In this document: positions 27,248-39,854 of the stretch, piece by piece | How the letters are laid out: every line of letters begins with the position of its first letter | How positions within the stretch are numbered: the first letter of the stretch is position 1 | Assembly (NCBI GenBank): GCA_002633005.1 | Contig: NMRA01000063.1 | Span: forward strand, 126,001 to 190,000 | Reading direction: 5' to 3' | DNA: 64,000 bases | DNA from: Phoronis australis | Lineage: Eukaryota > Phoronida > Phoronidae | Translations under genes and position numbers: made by a program | Notes under the pieces: generated by a model | The model's database searches: none | What the model was told of the DNA's origin: nothing | The model's input: the letters and a program-made list of their open reading frames with translations, nothing else

Positions 27248-27640
27248 CTGCAATAAACAAAAGCAAAGTTAGAACAATGCAATAACACCGCATTCCTATC
27301 AGGCACGCCAAGACTAGGGGACGACCCCTATTTTCAGATGTTCAAGTCAAATTGTTATTTACAAAATGTTTAATGGGCTCACTGCAGTATGGACTCATGG
27401 AGTAACAAATACAAAAAGCCATGTGCCAAAAACAGAAATATATTTCACAATTTCAGACGTTAATAAGTAAATAAGCACATACATTGGTCAGTGTTCTCCA
27501 CGACCACTTTTAACGTGTCGCAGCGTCCTGTTTGGCCGAGCGCGCGTCCTGTTTAAATGTCCCGCGTCATGTTTAAAAATCCAGCGTCCTGTTTAAAAAT
27601 CCCGCGACCAGTTTAAAAACATAGGGACTACTTTGTAAAC

Positions 27641-29475
27641 AAGAGCAACGCAGAGCGTTGAAATGCACCCACAATTGCACCGTATACGGTATCCTTCTAG
27701 GGTTGTTTATTGGTACCATCAAGTGGCCAGTAGAGGGCATATATGTAGTATGTTGTACTTTGCAAAATGGAAAGGCATGGTCATTGTCTCCTCAATAGGC
27801 TAGGGGCAAAATGTGAGTGATCTTCATAATACAAGCACATCCTATACATTAGTTGCTTAAAGCACCACAGAAACATAGAATTAAAAATAAATTTACCAAA
27901 ATACGAGATTAGCACAGCATTAGAATGCCAGAAACAAATTTCTACTTGGAACTTTTCCTTCATAGTCACGAAGTAACACAAAGTATACACCTGAAGACCT
28001 ATGAAAATACAGAGGTCAATGTGAAATACTTAAATTGCCACTAGAGGCATACCGGTAGTCAGAATCATCCTAAAGTCGTCATGGCCCGTTGTCAACATCA
28101 CATAAATACACTTGCTAAATTTAGTAAAGATCCTACAAACGGTTTGGGAGATACAGCCATGGGCGCAAAAAAAACTGCCACTAGGAGGCGCCACAGTAAT
28201 CAAAGTCATGGGAAATTCAGCGTCAACCGTCCTCTTCATAGTAAGAACATGCCAATTTTCACAATCATACTTAGAGCGGTTTGGTTGATAGAGGGGTGGA
28301 CGCCAAAAAACAGACTCAAAAACAGTAAAAATGGCCAATGGGGGTCGCAAACTAGGTCGAATCCATACGAAAACGGGAGCATTGTGTCATCGCACTAATA
28401 GGTGCCTACATACCAAATTTCATGAAAATCCGTTAAGGACTTGTGACGATACAGAGGTAAACGTAAAAAAATAAAATTGCCACTAGGGGGCACACTGGTG
28501 GGAGGATCCGTCCAAAAGTCGTCATCGTCTATTGTTAACATCATATAATTACACTTATTAAATTTCGTAAAGATCCTGCGAACGGTTTAGGAGATACAGC
28601 CATAGGTGCAAAAAAAAAAACTGCCACTAGGAGGCGCCACAGTAACCAAATCGTCTGAAAATCATTGTCAGCTGTCTTCTTCATAGTAAGCACATACATG
28701 CCAATTTTCACAATCATCCTTTGAGCGGTTTGGTTGATAGAGGAGTGGACGCACAAAAACAGACTCGAAAACACTAAAAATGGCCACTAGGTGGTGCAAA
28801 CTATGTCGAATCCATCTGAAAACGGGAGGATAGCGTCATCTCACTAATAGGTGCCTACATACCAAATTTCATGAAAATCCGTTCGGGATTTTTGAAGATA
28901 CAAAAGCGTAAAAAACTAAAATTGCCACTAGGGGGCACACCGGTAGTCAAATCCGTCCGAAAGTCGTCATGTTCCGTTGTTAACATCATATAAATATACT
29001 TACACAATTTCGTAAAAATCCTGCTAACGGTTTAGGAGATACAGCCATAGGCAAAAAAAAACTGCCACTAGGAGGCGCCACAGTAGTCGAAATCGTCGGA
29101 AAATCATCGTCAACCGTCCTCTACATAGTAAGCATATACATCCCAATTTTCACAATCATCCTTTGAGCGGTTTGGTTGATAGAGGGGTTGACGCATAAAA
29201 ACAGACTCGAAAAAGCTAAAAATGGCCACTAGGTGGCGCAAACTATGTCGAATCCATCTGAAAACGGGAGGGGCACACTGGTAGTTGGATCCGTCCAAAA
29301 GTTCGCACATGCCGTCCCATTCATGAATGGAACATATGTGCCAAATTTCATGAACATGTGTCAAGGGTTTTGGAGATAGAGCAGCGGACGCCGAACGCCA
29401 GACGGACGCTGCCCGTACGGACGGACGAAGATGACGGCATAATGCGTCCACATATAAATATGTGGGCGCATAAAA
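27641..29475 (+). repeat. Dispersed repeat family A, copy 2 (long)
   Basis: Starts aagagcaacgcagagcgttg and ends with the tail ccacatataaatatgtgggc. It contains repeated ~550-bp internal modules, each with the order caccggtagtc / agatcctgcgaacggtttag / gccactaggaggcgcc / agcggtttggttgatagagg / ggccactaggtgg / caaatttcatgaaaatcc. CTCF-like cores occur at about 28036, 28179, 28481, 28624, 28783, 28925, 29065 and 29225, all in the same orientation. It lies in the 12-kb MOB1 intron. Confidence 0.8.
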
Positions 29476-30507
29476 AGGCGTCGTCGTCGTTAATAAGTTC
29501 TTCACTGGTTCAAATTACGCTTGACAGCAACTGGCCATAGCCCATTGAAACTGAATAAAGGCTAAGCCTAAGGAAGTCGGTGGTCCGTTGTGGACAGCCT
29601 AATCACCGGACTCACTCAAGCGGCAGACCAGGCAGCAAGTCTATTTATGATGTAACGCGGCGTGTAAATAATCTCTGGATTATCTTTTCAATTCATCGGG
29701 AACAACTAGTCAATGTAAACAAAGGCCCAATGCTTACGCCTAATCCACTACCTGCTCACTGGAGGTGCAGTCCGGCACGAAAGTCGCTGATCGTTGCGTT
29801 AGACCTTTTCGCTTTTGCAGTCACCTTTTTGTGTTCGGCGGGGAACTAATCATATTACCCATTGAAAATAAAATAATTAAGGCTCGGTGGTTAGTTCTGC
29901 GAAGTATACGTTGTCAGCAAAGACACCGTTGCGCAGCAGTTCATGCAACGGCCGTCTTCTGGGAGGCCAGAATTTTGGTTTTCGTAGCACATTTTTCAAT
30001 ATTCCGTGGGCCCCACAACAGACTTTACCAGTCTCAAAAACATTTGCATGAAACTGCCTTTGATGGTTCTCATTGGTTGTTGTTTGTGTATTTCTCACTT
30101 AGATGAATATTATTGGTTACTTTTTGTGACACCGGCCCATTGAGATTGACCGAGTTCATCTCGTTGCCTTATAAGGAGTTTCGTTGGCAGCATGAACATT
30201 ATGTTTGTGGCGCATACTCCCTCTAAAAATCTGCCGAGCCGTTCGCAAACTCAACTTTGATAGTGGCTGTGACGTTTGCGGTTTCAGGGGAGTATTCCGA
30301 GATTTGGGACAGCGGGTGACGTCACTGAGTAAAGTTCAAAGTATATGTGTTTCGCACTGAGAAATTGCAGCCAAAATCACGTGCTCTCATTGAAATCAAG
30401 CGGTAATATCTCGCGTAATCTCTTGTTTACCTAGCATGGTCCTTACGTTAGTGAATTCTATCCTGGCTTCCGTTACCAATTGACATGCGCATTCTACATA
30501 CTTAGAA

Positions 30508-30810
30508 ATGTCGTCTGCCGCGCGAAAGCGAAGCACCGCTAAACCTAAGGATTATTTTAAAAACCGAGAGATGTTTCAGATACTGACGTTGACTCAGATG
30601 CAGATACGACAGATAATCCAGGGCCGGATGGTGGTGATATTACCCGGCTCGGTCAACGAATCGAAGATACCCGTGTCACAAACGGTGAACCGAATTTTTG
30701 CCGACGTCAGACATCGGCAATACAAATGAATACAATTCGCTCTAACACTAACATGAGAATAGATGGTTTTCATCTGGAAGAATGAGTTTGTGACAATCCA
30801 GAAAATTATG
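30508..30810 (+). pseudogene. Unidentified coding-like remnant, two overlapping frames
   Basis: An ATG frame begins MSSAARKRSTAKPKDYFKN and stays open for 73 codons. A second frame over the same bases after about 30566 reads DTDVDSDADTTDNPGPDGGD and stays open to about 30784. A basic start followed by an acidic, Asp/Ser-rich stretch after a one-base shift looks more like a broken gene than chance, perhaps a transposon ORF or processed pseudogene. I do not recognise the family. It lies inside a MOB1 intron, opposite strand. Confidence 0.3.
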
Positions 30811-32210
30811 GGAATTCCATAGTTGCAAGCGTTTGATAATTCAGTTGATATCTTTTTAGAAATATTGGTTGTCATCAACAGGCCTGACACTCCCGTCCAA
30901 GTAGGCCTAGATGGAAAACGCAAGTGAATTGTTTTGTTTACCCTACCTAATTTGCATTCAAGGGGGACTCGTTTTTACAAGAGTTCTGGTAGTGCAGAAG
31001 TGCAATATGTTGTACCAGCTTCAGAACATCGAATTCAGACTGTAAGAATGTGCAAGATATTGTACAGACTGAGAGAAAACGTAAACTCTGCTATCAAGAT
31101 GTGACTGACTTAACAAAGACACTTCACTTGGACTGTCTACGTCATAGAAAAAGTTTACTTCTGTGTTAGACTTTTTGTACTTAGTTGACATTGACATCAT
31201 TATTGAGTAGCCCAAGACATTTCCCCATACTGTATCAAACACTCTGTAGACTTCCATTTCAAAGGCATTGACTAAGCAAATGAGTTATGACATATGTGAT
31301 ATGTTTGTAAATAAGTCCAACTTTTAAAAATAAAAAGTTGAATACACACAGTTATTTGTTTGCACTACTGTGCATTACTATTAAAATGAGTGGGTAAAAA
31401 TAAGGTGCACAAAAAACTGCACACTAGCTTATGGAGAACGTTGACCGCCGCGCGGTTCCGGCACGTTGCAGTTTTTATGCGTGCGACCTGTTTAGATTTT
31501 CAGATGTGGAGAACACTGTTGGTGTTAAATGACCACGTACTGCTACACCCACCGCCAAACTTTTCAAGAATTTTCACCTTTGCATTCGGTTGAAAAAGCA
31601 TAGATATCTTGATTAATTTACTAGATTTAACAACCTTGGCATTAGCACGTGTGGGTCATTGTATTGTGGTGCAGCATCACTTCATTTGTTCACTAAAGAC
31701 TGCCATCTTCAGGTACAAATCACAATTACTGCCAGTGCCATATTCTGACAGCCATCTACTTACTCTCCTATCAAGACACTCAACACAATGTTAACTGGTC
31801 AGTTTAAAAAGTAAGACAAAAGTACAATAAATCTGAATTGCGAGAAAAAACCAAGGCCTCAATCTTACACAGATACAACAGAAATAATCTGTAAAATCCT
31901 TTATACCACCTATAAACATAACTTAAAAAACTTTCAAATCTCAGTGAATGATGATGATGACATAACACAACATACTTTTCTATTACTACACACTGAAGGT
32001 GTAATAATGGACGCACCACCAGCAATCAGTCTAGAGCTTTGCATCACAGTTCAATCAATATAGAACAGCATGTATGAAAACCCGGCACTCCAGCAGTAAC
32101 TGGTTTTCGCAGTAAAACGTCATTTCCAACATATCACACATAACGAGCAAGAAATGATTCACATTTATTGTACTTCGCATCAGAAATGTATAGCGCTATA
32201 CAAGAAATAT

Positions 32211-32673
32211 ACCGTATTCGCCCTAATAAGCACCCGGCGCTAAGAAAAATTTGTTTCGGGGGCACTTATTGGAACCGAAGGTGGTTGAAACCAGGTCTCC
32301 GAAACAGGTGAAATTGGAAGCTAGGATACATAAAATTTACATTCTGTGACGTATCTTTAACCTATGACAGACTTTCTATAATGCTGGGGTGCACCCGGTG
32401 CACTGCTATCAAAGTTCATTGCACAGCAGAAGTTTGAAATGTATAACCAAGGCTAAATACCGACATGGCGGAGAAGCTGATGATCTAGAAATTCCAAGCA
32501 CAGTGATTTTTTCAGGACTGCCGGATCTCAATTGTTGATAAATTAAAGAGGTAACAGTAGAATTTCAAGACTGTAGGTAAGCAATTCTTGGACTGGGTGC
32601 TTGTTTCACCCAAGTCTGAAAACGCGTGGGGGGCGCTTACATGGGCATGGGCAGTTATTAAGGCGAATGCGGT
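32211..32673. mobile_element. Probable 463-bp MITE
   Basis: Left end accgtattcgccctaataa and right end ttattaaggcgaatgcggt match as inverted repeats at 17 of 19 positions. The right 115 bp also matches 5035-5150 in the GFAT intron (tctgaaaacgcgttggggc and gggcgaata blocks). No coding potential; target duplication not clear. Confidence 0.6.
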
Positions 32674-33383
32674 ACATAAAAAACTATTTTGGGTGTACAC
32701 AGGAACTTCAGGAAATCAAAACTTATAAAGACTGGTTAGACGTATACAGGCATTCACCATAAGAAATTCAGAAATGCACACAGATATGCAATTTGAAAAT
32801 TTCTGAATCAAAATAAAGCTTTTTTGGCATTCATTTTTGGGCAAAACAGCTGAAGGAGTACAATATTATGAGGAAATAAAATTGTTCACCAAATTCTAAC
32901 CCAGTTCCATGATGGCTCCTACTGTTTTGCAAGACATTTAGACATGTCTGGCATTCAAAAGTTTTTCAAAATCTTGTATACATGGGGCATGTGTTGAAGG
33001 AAGCATATGGCTACCTTAACAAACCATCAGAAAGGCTTATGTGGTTTCTGGTCCTAGACTATACTGTAAACAGAAGCAAGTCTTGTTGGATGAATCATTC
33101 AATAACACCAGGCAGTCTGCCTTGTTCAAGACAGACTGACATGCATGGTGTGCTGGCATTTGGTACAACAAATACTACTCACTGTATGCTTACATTTACT
33201 TTACATAATAAATAAGAATGTCCACACCATAAGGGAAAATAACTGCCAAACATCAGTTGGTGCTTGCTTTGGTTTCGGGGACAATACAACAATATTCAGA
33301 GAGCAACATACTTTTTGCATTGCTCGCACAAATCTAGGCAATTTCCTGTACTTTCTAAAATTGCATTCAGATATGCTCCTTTA

Positions 33384-33938
33384 CTGCACCTCCAAGACAC
33401 AAGAGTAGCACTTGCACCTCCAAGACACAAGAGTAGCACTTGCACCTCCAAGACACAAGAGTAGCACTTGCACCTCCAAGACACAAGAGTAGCACTTGCA
33501 CCTCCGAGACACAAGAGTAGCACTTGCACCTCCAAGACACAAGAGTAGCACTTGCACCTCCAAGACACAAGAGTAGCACTTGCACCTCCAAGACACAAGA
33601 GTAGCACTTGCACCTCCAAGACACAAGAGTAGCACTTGCACCTCCAAGACACAAGAGTAACACTTGCACCTCCAAGACACAAGAGTAGCACTTGCACCTC
33701 CAAGACACAAGAGTAACACTTGCACCTCTATGACACAAGAGTAACACTTGCACCTCCAAGACACAAGAGTAACACTTGCACCTCCATGACACAAGAGTAG
33801 CACTTGCACCTCCAAGACACAAGAGTAGCACTTGCACCTCCATGACACAAGAGTAACACTTGCACCTCCATGACACAAGAGTAACACTTGCACCTCCAAG
33901 ACACAAGAGTAACACTTGCACCTCTAAGACACAAGACT
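33384..33938. repeat. 28-bp minisatellite, ~20 copies
   Basis: About 20 units of tgcacctccaagacacaaga plus gtagcact with a few substitutions. Because 28 is not a multiple of three and the unit has no stop on the minus strand, all three minus frames stay open across the array and produce long spurious Cys/Leu-rich frames. It lies in a MOB1 intron. Confidence 0.96.
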
Positions 33939-33999
33939 CCAAAATGGTGTGCATGACATTGCTCATGACCCAAGTTAAACATCCAACATTGACAATTTC

Positions 34000-36040
34000 A
34001 GACCTACACTTAAAAACAATTGTCTCGATATGGAGAAAAAATTAGATAAAGTCAACATTAAGACTGAAATGGTTCCCAAAGATTGATCACAGGCACAAGA
34101 TTTGAAGTTTATTTGTGGAACTTATAATAATTTCTTCAAAATTAACCAAACCAATCTAAATTTGTCTCTGGTGACGTTACCCTCACAGTATTTGCAATGA
34201 ACAAGAGGCAGCACTAGACTAGACATTGAAAACGGCATTGAGTTCACCACAGCATTGTGGGTAACACGTAAGATTCAGAGAGAAAGCTACCAAGTAAAGG
34301 GTTTTGTCTAAAGCATTTTACATGAAGTGGTACTACACAATTTGGACACACTGAATAAATAACGCCACAGACAGAGAGATTATAATCAGAACAATTAGAG
34401 GACTACAACTTAGCTACCTGCAACTGGAGTGACATCTTACAACAAATTGGTCACCTGTAGTGACATGCTTTGTTGCCCATGTCAAAGTACCTCTTACAAA
34501 CAAACAACAATGAAATGCACTTAAAAGGTTCCTGAAGTACAATAACATGCATTTTTAAAGTAATTTAATTTATGAATAAAGTCTATATCAGAAATCACAT
34601 CTTTGTCATTTTCTCATTTTTGTAAAAAAAGCGTTTTTCCAATGTTAATTCCTATTGGCTAATGCGCGTCTGACGTCACTGAGGCTGTACGGTGGGTGAA
34701 GGCAATCAGATAAATTAAGCTTATTACGTATATAGCTCATTGGGTGAATGCCTCTAAGCTACAGAACTGTGCTTAATGTGTATAATTCGTCTGCGATCTT
34801 GGCTCTCAAAAGTTCATAATACCTGCAATGCAGTGTTGACTATTAGTGGAACGATGCCGTTCTCGGCACCGGCCAGGAAAGGACCCCCGACTGTGCATAG
34901 GCGGTGGGCCAGAATTTGTTGGGCTTCTAGAAAATGGTTTTTGTGAGTACTATAGGGGGGCAATTTTATTTTGGTGTTTTTTAATTCATTTACTAGAGTG
35001 TTTTCAAAATCTAAAAAGTTCCCACATATAAAGTTGCACATTTTTGAGAAATTTGAGTTCGAAGTTGCATAATAACCACAATAGAGCTTAGAGAACTTAT
35101 ATTTGTAAAAACAACAGTATTTGCTATCTTTTTTGTAAAACAAGTATTATGGGCCCATCTATGTCATTGTATTGAACAATAATACACTCACATTACATAT
35201 TTTACTATTGTAGACTAATTGTAAACAGTGAAATTTAAAACATGTAAAGTGACACCTAGTGGCAGATATGCAAACTAAGTCTAAATGTTACTAGGAGGTT
35301 ATTCTGGCATTGTGTGGCAACAAAAATAACACAAAACACTTGAGACTAGGCAAATTTGTATCTCAATGACTGAACCATTGACTAATTGTGTAACATGTAG
35401 CTTGTTTGCATAATACACCAGAAATACGTTATAGTACAAATACAATATAGTTGAAAGATCTCAGTGAATGTGCACACAAACTGTATGAAAATAATAGATT
35501 ATTCTGACGGCGTTTAGCAAGCAGTATGAGACAAATACATGACAATGATCAAAGTACGTACTTTTTATCACAAATAAAATTCACTTTTTAATACAAAAAA
35601 CACATGAAGTAACGGGGTTGGAAGTCTATTTCTGATTGACTTGTCAAAGAACTATCCAATGTCACGCATTGATGTTATTACAGTTGTCACAGCTGCACAT
35701 TTCTGTACAGTTTGATTCAGCACTGCAGCACAAACTCAGTTCTTTTTGCACTTGAAGCATTCATCATTTAGTAATGTCAATGGAGCTTTGGGCATTGCCA
35801 TACACCGCCAAGGAGCCAACTATGGTCAATTAGAGAGGGCACAGCACTGCACACTAGTGAGTGGCCCGCATGCAATGAAGGGTCAAACACTAAGTCCTTG
35901 TTAGGAGGTGGGCAGGATTTGGGCAAACGTTTGATTCAAAATATGCTATAATGGGCTGTGTTAATTAGAGTCAACAAGTGAATTATTGAACAGTAACCTC
36001 AACTCACTTTCATATCTCTTAGTCAGGCACAAACTACAAC
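34000..36040. other. MOB1 intron sequence, nothing firmly recognised
   Basis: No gene seen. A short block near 34655-34690 combines an inverted CCAAT box (attggct) with a perfect cAMP-response-type palindrome TGACGTCA. The same TGACGTCA palindrome recurs at about 38515 and 39177 inside repeated DNA, so it is more likely repeat-derived than a promoter. Confidence 0.4.
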
Positions 36041-36044
36041 AGTG

Positions 36045-36200
36045 AGTAGCTTCAACAGTCGTTTCTTAAGACTGCCTGTCCAAATAACTTCATGCACACC
36101 AGCTTTCTGAAGAACAGCTCCAAAGTCTTGCTTTAGTTTTGAAAGGCAAATGACATCTCCATGTGTTAGAAGCTTTGATTCAATAAACTCCAAACAAAAC
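36045..36200 (-). pseudogene. Coding-like relic of unknown family
   Basis: The minus strand reads FIESKLLTHGDVICLSKLKQ then DFGAVLQKAGVHEV and SLKKRLLKLL without interruption. The pattern (SKL...G.V..LS.L...F...L...GV......LKK.L) resembles a repeat often seen in multicopy, transposon-associated genes of marine invertebrates, but I cannot name the family. No splice sites or longer frame were found. Confidence 0.35.
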
Positions 36201-36894
36201 TATAGAAAAACATCTCTGAAAACTGTGGATTCGTCACTCTTCACAATCTTTGTCTTTCTATTTTTTATAGCATGATGATCTGTGGTACTTGGCTTCTAAC
36301 ACACAAGGTCTTTATCTTTGAATTTCATTTGCATAGTCAGGGCTCTGGACTGAGCTGTTGCTTACAATACAAGTCCCACTGAAAAAACCTGAACTGTTAA
36401 CTCTAATTTAACATTTAACTATGAGTGAGTTGGCATGCAAATTTTTCAGATGGACTTATCAGGAACTGATCCACCACCAGCCTAACAAATTTACATGCCG
36501 TCTGATCTGTTGCCTAAAAATGTTGATCGTCTAATAATTAGATCAGTTGATGCAACTGAATATAAATAAGCTGATATACCAGTGCAGTAATTGAAATTTA
36601 ATTTTTTAAATCAGATTCTCAAACCATAGTCAATAGATTTACACTTAAGGTAATCAACGTTTGACGAAATGGACAGTGGCTTCCACTACCCTCAAATTAC
36701 GACGGGGACGCTGGCCACTTAGGCACTTTTATTAATTTAATTACCATTGCAGCTACCTAAGTAGTTAATGTTGACAAAAAATTGAGAAGAGGTTCCCCCT
36801 ATCCCAGGACTATGGCAGGGGATGACGGCCACTTGGGCATGTTGATTGCAACCATCTACTCCATTTAAACTTCTCAAAATTTTTTGACTTAAAG

Positions 36895-37176
36895 TGCTTG
36901 AAGTCATAGCCACAGTATAACACCATATGATTATGCTCTGGTGCTTGAAGTCACACCCACAGTATAACGCCATATGATTATGCTCTGGTGCTTGAAGTCA
37001 CAGCCACAGTATAACGCCATATGATTATGCTCTGGTGCTTGAAGTCACAGCCACAGTATAACACCATATGATTATGCTCTGGTGCTTGAAGTCACAGCCA
37101 CAGTATAACGCCATATGATTATGCTCTGGTGCTTGAAGTCACACCCACAGTATAACACCTTATGATTATGCTCTGG
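36895..37176. repeat. 47-bp minisatellite, 6 copies
   Basis: Units start at 36895, 36942, 36989, 37036, 37083 and 37130 (core tgcttgaagtcacagccaca), with point differences only. Confidence 0.95.
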
Positions 37177-38279
37177 TGCAAGCAGTGTCAATGTGGCAAC
37201 TGAACAAGGGAGAGTTAAAAAAACAGGATTGCAGGAGTATTTGTTTTAACTGGGAACAAATGAAAACATTAATGGCCTCCTCAGAGGCATCCCTCTACGC
37301 GGTACTTCGAAACTTATAGCAACATGACTTATGGTTTAAGCAGTGTGATGCATAATTTGCCGAAAAGCATCCGACATATGGAGTACCTATGGTATGATCA
37401 CCGTCTCTACTGGGTCAGCGGAATTGTCTAAGGCCTATAGGCAGCCAAGGGGCTGAACAAGTTAAAAAACAACTGGTGATAACACTGAAACACACATGGA
37501 AAACACCAAGATGTATCTTTCAAAAACACGTACCTGTTTTTCAAAGCTATAAAGTTGTTACTTCTTTCGCTTTCTTGAAATGTGTCCATAATATACTTTT
37601 CCTGCTAACAAATGATGCACTCATGTTTCAGAATGTTCCTACCTTGTCAGGTTAATTGGATGTTTCAGATTTTGGAACTCTAATTGATTTTCTTGGGAAA
37701 TTTTGGGTAACATCTGTATCAATTTCAGCAGCTTCAGCTTTAGTACTACTGCTGGTGTGCTGAAACAATGCTATGCCTTTCTATGTCCTTTCAATTTTTG
37801 GTCTGACACTTGGTCTTCTACAGCAATATACTATAGCAGGACATGCAGCTGTTTTCTGCACAAACGTTTGTGACACCTATTCTTTGATCTACTGATCTAC
37901 AGAGTTCCACAGTCCATCAGCTTTCATCAGGATGCTTCTCTACGCTTCTTCAGGTTCTGGCATCACAATTTTGTGCTGTTTGATAAACCTTGAATTATAC
38001 AGGCATCACACTCCATGGGAGCTGCCATATTGAAGTAACTAAGCACAATACAATCTGGCTCTCTGATTGGTCAATTCAATAGAAAAGCGCCACCATCTGG
38101 CAGGAATGTGCATAATATTTCGTGCAACAAAAACGCCTGTTTTTAAAAAATGTGCAAGTGTAGACGTGGGAACTTTTAGAATTTGATTTATAGGTATATT
38201 ATCTAGCCACATAGGAAAACTAGGTAGCCCCCCCAAAGTACTCAAAAGGATGAACGCTATGAGATCTGGCCCACCAACT

Positions 38280-39040
38280 AGTAGCCCTGCCTTGGCGCAA
38301 GCTGTATACTACATATAAAATACACAGCGGAAATTGCACCGACGTAGGTTAAAACTGATCAAATAAAATCTGACATAAAATTAGTGTCATTAAAAATTAC
38401 GCTCTTCCTTGAGTAAACTAAATTATTTACTGGTGTTGAAAAAAAACAGCGTTCTGCCCGGCGTTCACCCTGCTGCTAAAATTTGGGTGCACTCTTTAAG
38501 GTCGGCTTTCGGTGACGTCACCTGTTGCCTTATTGGCCAGTTTTGTTCCCCGAGTTGTTCCTGTTCCAAGCTAGTTCCAAGCGATCGAACTGTTCTTCAA
38601 AGTTGTGTATCAGAGTCAATTTCATTTCCCTACAAGTTTTTAGTATTTTAATACCAGGAAATCAAATTTCATAAAAAAGTTTGCTCCTGCGAAGCTGTAA
38701 TCATCTCTCGACAGATGTCGCAAAATTTTATTAAATAGCACGTGTTTAGTGTACTGTTTTCTTTGTTACAAAAGGCTGAGAATTATGAAATTAAATAACG
38801 TTTACTACATTGTTTTTCACTTAAACGGCTCCAGCGGGCAAGGTGAGCGTCGCTTGACGCCCAAATATTTGCAGGCTCCCCTGCCAGTTTATAGCTCTAC
38901 ATGTTGATAAAAGTTTGGAGACAAGGTGACGAGCAGAACTACCCGGGCTATGTGAAACTTCAGAGTCTAACGGAGCTCAACACACAGTGCTACTGGTACC
39001 TAGTAGTATTTTGAAGATAGTATTCACACAGCTAGCTGGC
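38280..39040 (+). repeat. Dispersed repeat family B, copy 1
   Basis: Aligns by eye with 41740-42460: shared blocks are gctgtatactacatata, ctcttccttgagtaaacta, ctgctgctaaaatt, gtcgcaaaattttat, attgtttttcacttaa and gagcagaactacccgggcta. Divergence is substantial, so the duplication is old. A third, inverted copy of the last part is at about 62390-62700. Confidence 0.7.
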
Positions 39041-39687
39041 TGGCTAGGCCCCGGGATGACTCAAACCACGGAAAAGAAAAATGAAAAAGGTTGTGAGTAT
39101 GCACATGTTGATGTAGACTGGACTACGTACTCGCATGGCTAATGACCTATATCTCTTTGTGCTGTGCAGCCTCAGTGACGTCACAAAAAAGCTCTTGCAG
39201 TGAGGCTTTATGGAACTAATAAATTTTTACTTTTCAAAGTAAAAAAGAAAAATACTCTGCACTATTTAGGAATATGTGGATGCCAGTAACCAACCTTTAT
39301 ACTTTCAAAATTAAAATTAAAACGCTGAATCATGTAGTTCAGGCCTCTTTTAACTTTAGCTAGTACCTCCAGGGTGCTTAAGATACTACATCTTGGTAGA
39401 GGCTTGCAGATTTCAAACTAAACAAAAGCCTACGACTTATCAAAAGAAAGCCTTACTTTGGAACATACCTTCAGCAGTAAACTTTAGTGAACTCAAAATT
39501 CACTTGGGTGCCTGAACATTCCCTCATTCAAATATGAACCTTCTGCAGGTGAACAACTTCCCATTCTCTCTTCGAATTTAATCCAAACGGCACCTTTTAT
39601 CAGCAGCACCACCCACAATGAGAAATGGGCCTCGTGTTGAACTATAAGGAGACCCAAACTGACACAACATTTAACCCGTCTACTCAC

Positions 39688-39854
39688 TATTGACTGCCAC
39701 CCACTCATTGAGATCTTCGCCCTCAGGCAGGACTACAGCGAGCCGAAGGTTCCCACTGCCGAGGGTGGCCGCGGCGTGTTTCATCAGGTCATACTGATGC
39801 GTGCCCTCTGGAATGTTCTTCTTCGGTTTGAATGTCTTGTTGTTGCGGCTTCCA
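39688..39854 (-). CDS. MOB1: MOB kinase activator 1, N-terminal exon (second coding exon)
   Basis: Minus-strand exon of 167 nt (acceptor ..gtggtttttcag, donor gtgagt). It encodes GSRNNKTFKPKKNIPEGTHQ, LMKHAAATLGSGNLRLAV and EGEDLNEWVAVN, ending with the first base of a Thr codon completed in the next exon. The Thr of KTFKP and the Thr of AATLGSG match human MOB1 Thr12 and Thr35, the sites phosphorylated by MST/Hippo kinases. The exon starts with the third base of a codon, so the first coding exon should end in an incomplete codon, consistent with the MxFLF start of animal MOB1. I searched the minus strand from 39.9 to 64 kb by eye for that ~14-nt exon and did not find it; it may lie in the N gap, beyond the window, or be missed. 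Confidence 0.95.

Noticed and set aside
33384-33938. CRISPR array
   Set aside because: 28-bp units are directly abutting with no spacers, and the DNA is animal.
33367-33966. Long minus-strand frames (135-199 codons) rich in Cys, Leu and Gly
   Set aside because: They are the translation of the 28-bp minisatellite; all three frames are open for arithmetic reasons.
34655-34690. CCAAT plus TGACGTCA as a promoter
   Set aside because: Similar TGACGTCA blocks recur in repeats (about 38515, 39177, 20522, 30320), and no exon follows.
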